Positions 1 through 4,404 of a DNA stretch of 6,775 nt are shown piece by piece. Source of the stretch: Rhodanobacteraceae bacterium (GTDB taxonomy: Bacteria > Pseudomonadota > Gammaproteobacteria > Xanthomonadales > Rhodanobacteraceae); the NCBI GenBank assembly GCA_025924775.1, contig JAICHS010000125.1, positions 1-6,775 on the forward strand, read 5' to 3'. How positions within the stretch are numbered: the stretch's first letter is position 1; every line of letters begins with the position of its first letter. The notes below the pieces were generated by a model. That model saw only the letters and a list, made by a program, of their open reading frames with translations, ran no database searches and had not been told where the DNA came from. The translations under genes and the position numbers were made by a program.

Positions 1-30
1 CGGACCCACCGCTTCGCTACGCTTGCCGCT

Positions 31-197
31 CCCTTGGGGAGTAGCCGCCTTCGCGCCTTGCGAAGGGATCGCGTCAACACACTTGGCCGCAGGCCATGGC
101 GCGATCGGTCACGGACTTGGCAAGACCTTGGGTATCGGTCGCGTCCACCGGGTCGGACGGCGACTGATGCCCTTGCGTTGCGTCCGACCCCGAAGGC
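31..197 (+). promoter_or_regulatory. yybP-ykoY family manganese riboswitch (leader of the exchanger gene)
   Basis: The leader carries the conserved signatures of the yybP-ykoY aptamer in the right order. GGGGAGTAG lies at 36-44 and GCGTCAACAC at 71-80. GGCAAGACC lies at 119-127 and is followed by a CCTTGGG block (126-132), which can pair with CCCTTGG (31-37) through five G-C pairs flanking two U-U mismatches. Between them are good helices: CCTTCGC/GCGAAGG (48-54 with 60-66), GATCGCG/CGCGATC (67-73 with 100-106) and TGGCC/GGCCA (84-88 with 92-96). The family is known to bind Mn2+ and to control Mn exporters and related membrane proteins. The ORF starting at 207 encodes a cation exchanger, which fits. 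Control is probably translational, because the leader runs directly into the RBS with no U-tract. The upstream promoter is outside the window or within the first 30 bases. Confidence 0.88.
150..190 (+). promoter_or_regulatory. Expression-platform hairpin next to the exchanger RBS
   Basis: GGGTCGGACG (150-159) and CGTCCGACCC (181-190) form a perfect 10-bp stem. It can be prolonged inward by GCGAC-type pairing with one bulged base. It ends one base before the only plausible ribosome binding site, GAAGG at 192-196, ten bases before the GTG start at 207. There is no T-run after it, so it is not a canonical terminator. It may position or shield the RBS as part of the riboswitch output. Confidence 0.55.
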
Positions 198-206
198 CTC
201 CCACCC

Positions 207-1211
207 GTGCAACCTTCACTGATTTCGACACTGGCCATCCTGCTGGGCTCGGCGGTGGCCATTTATCTGGCCTGCGAGTATTTCGTCAACGGCGTGGAGT
301 GGGTGGGCCGCAAGCTTGCGGTGGGCCAGCAGGCCACCGCGTCGATCCTTGCGGCGATCGGCACGGCCTTGCCCGAAAGCGTCATCACGTTCATCGCGGT
401 GGTGTTCGGCGACTCGCCCGCGCAGAAAAACCTGGGCGTGGGCGCGGCGATGGGCGGCCCACTGGTACTGGCAACGATCGCCTACGCAGTGGTCGGCGTG
501 ACGCTGATCCTGAACCGGCAACACTTGCCAGCCACGTCCGCGATCCGGCAGGAATTTCGCCGCCTCAGCCGCGACCAGGGCTGGTTCCTCGCGGTATTCG
601 CGGCCAAGGTGACGCTCGGGGTCGTGGTGTTTGCATGGAAGCCGTTGCTCGGCGTGGCGTTCCTGGCAGTGTACGCGCTGTACTTCCGGCAGGAACTGCG
701 CGGCGAGCCGCAAGCCGCGGAAGACGCACCCGAGCCGTTGAAGCTGGCGCCGCACCGCAGCGAACCGCTTGCGTGGCAGGCGTACCTGCAGACGCTGGTC
801 GCGCTCGCGGTGATCTTTGGCGCCTCGCGCCTGTTCGTGGACCAGCTCGACGTGCTGGGCCCGCAGCTCGGCATCCAACCACAACTGCTGGCGCTGCTGT
901 TCAGCCCCATCGCCACCGAGCTGCCCGAAACGATGAACGCGGTGATCTGGGTGCGCCAGGGCAAGCACCGCCTGGCGCTGGCCAACATCAGCGGTTCGAT
1001 GATGATCCAGGCGACCGTGCCGACCGCGCTGGGCCTGTTTTTCACGCCGTGGCTGTTCGACCGCTCGCTGCTGGTTGCGGCGGGCGCGACCTTCGCCGCG
1101 ATCGGCGTGATGTTCCTGTACTTCCGCCGCGGCAAGGCATCGCGTGCGCTGCTGGCGTCGATGGCACTGTTCTACGCGGCGTTCGCCCTGGTCGCGCTGG
1201 CGTGGCCGTGA
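207..1211 (+). CDS. Cation/Ca2+ exchanger (CaCA) family membrane antiporter, probable Mn2+ exporter
   Basis: This 334-residue, very hydrophobic protein starts with GTG. The start is chosen because GAAGG at 192-196 lies upstream and the first membrane segment begins at residue 5. It has the two-repeat plan of the Na+/Ca2+ exchanger family. The alpha-1 repeat around residues 48-90 contains GTALPES (Glu57). The alpha-2 repeat around residues 230-276 contains ATELPET (Glu238, Glu241). A charged, proline-rich cytoplasmic loop at about residues 161-190 separates the halves. In the family these Glu residues coordinate the cation. The usual GSN motif that follows each is altered here: residues 80-85 read AAMGGP and residues 263-266 read GSMM. 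The upstream yybP-ykoY leader suggests export of Mn2+ rather than, or as well as, Ca2+; that is inference. It converges on phoR, and the 108 bases between them show no clear terminator. Confidence 0.9.
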   Translation: MQPSLISTLAILLGSAVAIYLACEYFVNGVEWVGRKLAVGQQATASILAAIGTALPESVITFIAVVFGDSPAQKNLGVGAAMGGPLVLATIAYAVVGVTLILNRQHLPATSAIRQEFRRLSRDQGWFLAVFAAKVTLGVVVFAWKPLLGVAFLAVYALYFRQELRGEPQAAEDAPEPLKLAPHRSEPLAWQAYLQTLVALAVIFGASRLFVDQLDVLGPQLGIQPQLLALLFSPIATELPETMNAVIWVRQGKHRLALANISGSMMIQATVPTALGLFFTPWLFDRSLLVAAGATFAAIGVMFLYFRRGKASRALLASMALFYAAFALVALAWP

Positions 1212-1319
1212 CGGCGCGCCTTCCACCACGAACCCCACGTTCTCGGCGACGCTCCGTGGCTTCATCGCAGCGCGAACCCGGAATGACGGTCAATTCCCAC
1301 CGCAAGCCACACGTGCGCT

Positions 1320-2363
1320 TCATGCATCGGGTTGAAGCAATCGCGCCTTCCCGAACACGCAGGTGAACATCGAGCCCTTGCCCGCTTCGCTTTCGACCCG
1401 CAACTGCGCATCGTGCAGGTTCAGGACGTGCTTGACGATGGAGAGCCCGAGGCCGGTGCCCCCGGTGGCGCGCGAACGGCTGGACGACACCCGGTAGAAA
1501 CGCTCGGTGAGGCGCGACAGATGCTCGGCGGGAATGCCGTAGCCGGTGTCCGCCACCGAATACTCGGCGCCGGACGGCGTGCCGCGCCAGCGGATCGTGA
1601 TACTGCCGCCTTCGGGCGTGTAGCGCACCGCGTTGCTGACCAGGTTCGAGAATGCGCTGTGCAGGTCCTTGGGCGAACCCAGGAGGTCCGCGCGCAGCTC
1701 GTCCCGCAGCACCACGCGGTGGCGGCCCTGGCTCAGCGCTTCGGCCTCGCGGACCAGCGACTCCAGTATGCGCGCCATCTCGACGCGTTCTTCGGCCACG
1801 TGCTGCTGCATTTCCAGGCGCGACAGTTCCAGCAGGTCCTCGACGATCTGGCGCATGCGTTGCGACTGCGCGCGCATCTCGTTCAACACTGGCGCCAGCG
1901 CCGGCACGTCCTCGGGATCAAGCAATTCGAGATACCCATGGATCACGGTCAGCGGCGTGCGCAACTCGTGCGAGACGTTGGCCACGAAATCGCGGCGCAC
2001 CTGTTCCAGGTGCGTGACCCGGCTGATGTCGCGCGCGATCAACAGACGGCGGTAGTCGCCATAGGGAATCCGCGAAAGCTGCAGGCGCACGCCTACCGCG
2101 ACCGGCGAGGCGATGTCGTCGACGTCGCTCGCGCCCGCCCGCAACCACGCACCGAGTTCACCTTCGCCAAACCGCGTCGCCACCAGCACGCCGCGATCCC
2201 GCGGCCACGCAACGCCCAGCAGGCTTCCCGCCGCGGGATTGCACCAGCGGATGCGGTCGTCACGATCCAGCAGCACCAGCGCATCCGGCAGCGCGCAGGC
2301 GACCGTGCGCAGGTCGCGCAACTGCATGGCCAGGCGCCGGGCGCGCACGCGATCGGTGTTCAC
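1320..2363 (-). CDS. phoR: Phosphate-regulon sensor histidine kinase PhoR, lacking the N-terminal membrane anchor
   Basis: This 347-residue kinase phosphorylates and dephosphorylates PhoB according to phosphate supply, which in the family is relayed by the PstSCAB-PhoU system. A PAS-type domain (about residues 20-115, with LPDALVLLD and IRWCNPAA) matches that of E. coli PhoR. The HisKA domain has the H-box FVANVSHELRTP with phospho-accepting His132. The HATPase_c domain shows the N-box FSNLVSNAVRYTP (Asn240, Asn244), DTGYGIP (272-278) and GGTGLGLS (301-308). The start is a GTG that overlaps the phoB stop by four bases (GTGA), indicating translational coupling; the next in-frame ATG is codon 13. 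E. coli PhoR (431 residues) has two membrane segments in its first 60 or so residues. Here the protein begins at the equivalent of about residue 80 and has no hydrophobic segment, so it should be soluble unless tethered by partners. Identification as PhoR is very likely from gene order and PAS similarity. Confidence 0.93.
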   Translation of the reverse strand: MNTDRVRARRLAMQLRDLRTVACALPDALVLLDRDDRIRWCNPAAGSLLGVAWPRDRGVLVATRFGEGELGAWLRAGASDVDDIASPVAVGVRLQLSRIPYGDYRRLLIARDISRVTHLEQVRRDFVANVSHELRTPLTVIHGYLELLDPEDVPALAPVLNEMRAQSQRMRQIVEDLLELSRLEMQQHVAEERVEMARILESLVREAEALSQGRHRVVLRDELRADLLGSPKDLHSAFSNLVSNAVRYTPEGGSITIRWRGTPSGAEYSVADTGYGIPAEHLSRLTERFYRVSSSRSRATGGTGLGLSIVKHVLNLHDAQLRVESEAGKGSMFTCVFGKARLLQPDA

Positions 2364-3049
2364 GGATTGACGGAAAACCGATAGCCGGTGCCGCGCACCG
2401 TCTGGATCAACGCATCCAGTCCGAACGGTTCCAGCGTCTTGCGCAGGCGCCGGATGTGCACGTCCACGGTGCGCTCCTCCACGTACACGCTGCCGCCCCA
2501 GACCTGGTCCAGCAGTTGCGCGCGCGAATATACGCGCTCGGCGTGGGTCATGAAAAAGTGCAGCAGGCGGTATTCGGTCGGGCCGATTTCGATCTGCGTG
2601 GCGCCGGCGTACACCCGGTGCGCGGGCCCGTCGATGCGCAGCCCGCCGGCTTCCAGCGAGCCCGTGCCATCGTCCCCCTGCGCACGCCGCAGCACCGCCT
2701 TGATGCGCGCGATCAATTCACGCGTCGAAAACGGCTTGACCACGTAGTCGTCGACGCCCGCTTCGAGGCCGTTGACGCGATCCATCTCTTCGCCACGTGC
2801 GGTCAGCATGATGATCGGCACCTCGGCGGTGCGTTCCTCGCCACGCAGGCGACGCGCCAGCTCCAGCCCGGTCATGCCCGGCAGCATCCAGTCCAGCAGG
2901 ATCAGGTCGGGCGGCCTGTCGCTGATCGCGACCAGCGCCGCGCGCGCGTCCGCGGCGTGCACGACCTCCATGTCCGCCTTGCGCAGGGCGAATGCCACCA
3001 TGTCGCGGATCGAGGCTTCGTCTTCGACGATCAGGATTCGTTTGTGCAT
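2360..3049 (-). CDS. phoB: Phosphate-regulon response regulator PhoB
   Basis: This is an OmpR/PhoB-type transcription factor of 229 residues, the same length as E. coli PhoB. The receiver domain (about residues 1-122) has the acidic pocket Glu9/Asp10, phospho-acceptor Asp53 in LILLDWMLPG, Thr83 in IIMLTARGEE and Lys105 in VVKPFS. The C-terminal winged-helix domain has the family signatures ERTVDVHIRRLRKTLE and TVRGTGYRFS. When phosphorylated by PhoR it binds Pho boxes and activates phosphate-scavenging genes. It is the first gene of a phoB-phoR operon and has a Pho box in its own promoter, so it is probably autoactivated. The start is ATG, with only a weak GAAG-type RBS about nine bases upstream. 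Confidence 0.97.
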   Translation of the reverse strand: MHKRILIVEDEASIRDMVAFALRKADMEVVHAADARAALVAISDRPPDLILLDWMLPGMTGLELARRLRGEERTAEVPIIMLTARGEEMDRVNGLEAGVDDYVVKPFSTRELIARIKAVLRRAQGDDGTGSLEAGGLRIDGPAHRVYAGATQIEIGPTEYRLLHFFMTHAERVYSRAQLLDQVWGGSVYVEERTVDVHIRRLRKTLEPFGLDALIQTVRGTGYRFSVNP

Positions 3050-3078
3050 GCAGGGCTTCGTTGCAATGCCGTGACCCC

Positions 3079-3084
3079 ATTATT
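3079..3084 (-). promoter_or_regulatory. -10-like element of the phoB promoter
   Basis: AATAAT on the - strand matches five of six bases of TATAAT and lies 13 bases after the end of the Pho box. In known Pho promoters the box replaces the -35 element and the -10 follows after about ten to eleven bases, so the spacing is slightly long. Transcription would start near 3071-3073, giving a leader of roughly 22 bases. Confidence 0.55.
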
Positions 3085-3097
3085 GCAGCGGTACACG

Positions 3098-3115
3098 ATG
3101 ACAGTTGCGTGACAG
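3098..3115 (-). promoter_or_regulatory. Pho box (PhoB operator) upstream of phoB
   Basis: On the - strand the site reads CTGTCAC-GCAA-CTGTCAT, two 7-base direct repeats with a 4-base spacer. Compared with the E. coli PhoB consensus repeat CTGTCAT, 13 of 14 repeat positions match. It is 49-66 bases upstream of the phoB start and just upstream of a -10-like hexamer, the geometry expected for PhoB-activated promoters. Confidence 0.9.
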
Positions 3116-3220
3116 CGGCGCGCCTCCGTGGCTGGCGCGGGGTTCCCGCGACGGCCTCGGGCCAGGCCGCGACCGCGCCATTTACGCTGCGGCACAGCAT
3201 AGCTAGATCCTCCGCGTATA

Positions 3221-3290
3221 ACATGTAACATATTGATGTATATATATTTATATGAACAAAATTTAAACGTCAAAAAATTTATGTTGCAAT
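3221..3290. other. Extremely AT-rich tract between phoB and the phasin gene
   Basis: Only 13 of these 70 bases are G or C (about 19%), in a window that is otherwise around 65% G+C. It contains runs such as TATATATATTTATAT and two A-tracts, AAAATTTAAA and AAAAAATTT, about one helical turn and a half apart. It ends at the -35 box of the phasin promoter, so it may work as an UP element, a bent or easily melted segment, or a binding site for nucleoid proteins. An in-frame TTG at 3233 extends the phasin frame through it, but that is not credible coding sequence. Confidence 0.8.
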
Positions 3291-3312
3291 GCACAAAACC
3301 ATGGGTTAGAGT
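3284..3312 (+). promoter_or_regulatory. Sigma-70-type promoter of the phasin gene
   Basis: TTGCAA (3284-3289, four of six against TTGACA) and TAGAGT (3307-3312, four of six against TATAAT) are separated by exactly 17 bases. The AT-rich tract lies directly upstream and the start codon about 40 bases downstream. Neither box is strong, so the call rests mostly on spacing and position. Confidence 0.5.
3285..3293 (+). promoter_or_regulatory. Candidate PhaR-type operator TGC-N3-GCA in the phasin promoter
   Basis: TGC-AAT-GCA is an inverted repeat overlapping the proposed -35 box. PhaR, the repressor that senses polyhydroxyalkanoate granules, is reported in alphaproteobacteria to bind sites with the core CTGC-N3-GCAG, which shares TGC-N3-GCA. 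Its position would block RNA polymerase, as expected for phasin repression. No phaR gene is in the window, so the regulator is an inference. Confidence 0.4.
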
Positions 3313-3340
3313 AACTGCCAGTCCAAGCCTACCCCCGCAA

Positions 3341-3346
3341 GAGGGA
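3341..3346 (+). promoter_or_regulatory. Ribosome binding site that fixes the phasin start
   Basis: GAGGGA lies six bases before ATG at 3353. It is the only good Shine-Dalgarno match for this frame and selects this ATG over the upstream in-frame TTG at 3233. Confidence 0.8.
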
Positions 3347-3352
3347 TACATC

Positions 3353-3724
3353 ATGTACAGCCAATTCCAGAAGCAGTCGCTCGACTTCGGCAAGCAGTTC
3401 GCCGAGCAGGCCTACAAGGCGCAGGTTGCCGCGCTGAAGGGCATTTCCGAAATCCAGAGCCTGCAGGTCAAGGCGCTGGAGTCGCAGGCCAAGTCGAACC
3501 TCGCGTTCGTCGCCGATTCGATGGAAGCCCGTGAAGTCCAGGACGTCACCGCGCTGTGGCCGAAGGGCCTCGACTTTGCGCGCAACAGCGCCGAAGCCGC
3601 CTACGCCGCCAGCCAGGAAATCCTGGGTATCGCGCAGAAGACCGCCGAGCAGTTTGGCGACCTGACCCGCAACAGCCTGAAGGCGGCCAACGACGCCGCC
3701 GCGCCCGCCAAGAAGGCGCGCTGA
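3353..3724 (+). CDS. Phasin family protein (phasin_2 type)
   Basis: This 123-residue protein is almost entirely predicted amphipathic helix, with no signal peptide or membrane segment. The N-terminal FGKQFAEQAYKAQVAALKGI and the central AKSNLAFVADSMEAREVQD segment followed by FARNSAEAAYAASQEI have the Ala/Gln/Glu pattern of phasin_2 proteins. The C-terminus is the Ala/Lys/Pro-rich tail AAAPAKKAR, common in phasins. Phasins coat polyhydroxyalkanoate granules, controlling their number and size. No PHA synthase gene is in the window. The gene is a single transcription unit: it has its own promoter and RBS, and a terminator 91 bases after the stop codon. It diverges from phoB, which matters because phosphate limitation commonly triggers polyester storage. 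Family assignment is by pattern recognition; the length fits short phasins. Confidence 0.85.
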   Translation: MYSQFQKQSLDFGKQFAEQAYKAQVAALKGISEIQSLQVKALESQAKSNLAFVADSMEAREVQDVTALWPKGLDFARNSAEAAYAASQEILGIAQKTAEQFGDLTRNSLKAANDAAAPAKKAR

Positions 3725-3815
3725 TCTCGATCGGGATAAAAAAGGGTACCTCGCGAGAGGCATCAAGAAAGTACGCGCGGCAGAGACCCCCCTCCCTCCG
3801 CCAGCGCGACTCCAG

Positions 3816-3845
3816 CCGGACGGTGCAAGCCGTCCGGTTTTTTTT
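3816..3845 (+). terminator. Rho-independent terminator after the phasin gene
   Basis: CCGGACGG (3816-3823) and CCGTCCGG (3830-3837) form a perfect 8-bp GC-rich stem with the 6-base loop TGCAAG, followed at once by eight T residues (3838-3845). This is a textbook intrinsic terminator for + strand transcription. Confidence 0.95.
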
Positions 3846-3990
3846 GTGCCCGCTGGAACGCGACTGATGACGTTGACGCGCGCCGCCCACGCGGGTCAGC
3901 GCAACCCGGAAATCACCCACTTCGACGCTGTGCTGCCGGGCTCGGCCGACGCATGGACGGGCGGCTTGCCAGCACCCGGGGATTGGCCGG

Positions 3991-4008
3991 GCGGCGGAAC
4001 CCCGCCGC
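3991..4008. repeat. Inverted repeat GCGGCGG-AACC-CCGCCGC
   Basis: A perfect 7-bp GC stem (3991-3997 with 4002-4008) and a 4-base loop. There is no T-run on either strand, so a terminator role is unsupported. Confidence 0.6.
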
Positions 4009-4022
4009 TGCGACGGGACGGT

Positions 4023-4036
4023 CGTGACGCGTCACG
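4023..4036. repeat. Perfect 14-bp palindrome
   Basis: CGTGACGCGTCACG is a perfect palindrome without spacer, as in operators of dimeric regulators. No adjacent gene start supports an operator role, so the function is unknown. Confidence 0.6.
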
Positions 4037-4044
4037 CGGTGTGC

Positions 4045-4065
4045 GCCACGCTGCAACGCCGTGGC
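4045..4065. repeat. Inverted repeat GCCACG/CGTGGC
   Basis: A 6-bp stem (4045-4050 with 4060-4065) around a 9-base loop. It is the third structure within 75 bases of non-coding sequence. Confidence 0.45.
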
Positions 4066-4328
4066 GGCCGAACAGGAGGCCACGGGCCCGCGCACCCATC
4101 CTCCGGATCCAGATCGACATGTTCGCTGAGCCTCGATGCTTGAAGAATCTGCACCATGGACACGCGGACTACCGCTGAAAAGCGAGATTTTTACAACGCG
4201 CTGTTGAGTCAATTTCAAGTCTGGCCACGCCAGCCCGGTGCGTGGAAGGCCGGTGGCGCTGGCAGGCACGCCAACCGCCCAGGCGTGGAGCCGGCCACCG
4301 GCAGCGCTCCTGAAGCAAGCTTGGCGAT

Positions 4329-4377
4329 GGTTTCCTCGAAGGCCGCGGCGAGGAACCCCGCCGCGGCCTTCGAAACC
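4329..4377 (-). repeat. Long hairpin downstream of the pirin gene, possible transcript end
   Basis: TCGAAGGCCGCGGCG (4336-4350) pairs perfectly over 15 bp with 4359-4373 around an 8-base loop. GGTT/AACC (4329-4332 with 4374-4377) adds four pairs beyond a 3-base bulge. It begins 28 bases after the pirin stop on the - strand. It lacks a U-tract on both strands, so it is not a canonical intrinsic terminator, but it could stabilise or define the 3' end of the pirin mRNA. Confidence 0.6.
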
Positions 4378-4404
4378 CTCTCCGTCATCCGCGGCCGCGC
4401 CGCG

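Larger units (their letters stand above)
3846..4404. other. Gene-poor region with several inverted repeats
   Basis: This stretch between the phasin terminator and the pirin stop codon holds no ORF I can support. The open frames are Arg/Pro/Gly-rich, lack convincing ribosome binding sites and resemble no family I know. It contains three inverted repeats at 3991-4065 and a long hairpin at 4329-4377. A more AT-rich patch at about 4176-4222 could hold a promoter: on the - strand there are TTGAAA and TTGACT upstream of GTTGTAAAAATC, but no pair has ideal spacing. Confidence 0.6.

Noticed and set aside
216..1265. 349-codon open frame on the - strand opposite the exchanger
   Set aside because: Arg/Gln/His-rich antisense shadow with no recognisable domain.
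1212..1319. Possible bidirectional terminator between the convergent exchanger and phoR genes
   Set aside because: Only a weak CCACG/CGTGG pairing with a 15-base interior is visible and there is no T-run on either side.
1332..2384. 350-codon open frame on the + strand opposite phoR
   Set aside because: It is an antisense shadow of phoR caused by high G+C. It is rich in Arg, Gln, His and Ala and resembles no family, while phoR has every kinase motif.
3130..3180. GC-rich inverted repeat (GGCCT/AGGCC with flanking CGCG) upstream of phoB
   Set aside because: The stem is short and interrupted, and no T-run follows on either strand, so it is not supported as a terminator or attenuator.
2718..3200. 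Frame on the - strand starting at ATG 3200 with GGAGG eight bases upstream, running into phoB in another frame
   Set aside because: The RBS looks good, but the frame crosses the Pho box and phoB promoter and overlaps 330 bases of phoB out of frame. Its protein is Arg/Pro-rich without any known domain. It would not be on the phoB transcript predicted here.
3233..3352. Upstream in-frame extension of the phasin gene from TTG 3233
   Set aside because: It lies in the AT-rich tract and proposed promoter and has no RBS. GAGGGA before ATG 3353 is a much better start.
3896..4120. 74-codon open frame on the - strand in the gene-poor region
   Set aside because: Arg/Pro/Gly/Ser-rich, full of inverted repeats and without family resemblance. 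A GAGG ten bases upstream is too weak to support it.
3846..4178. 110-codon open frame on the + strand after the phasin terminator
   Set aside because: It begins at the end of the terminator T-run and has no RBS, no recognisable domain and uneven codon use.
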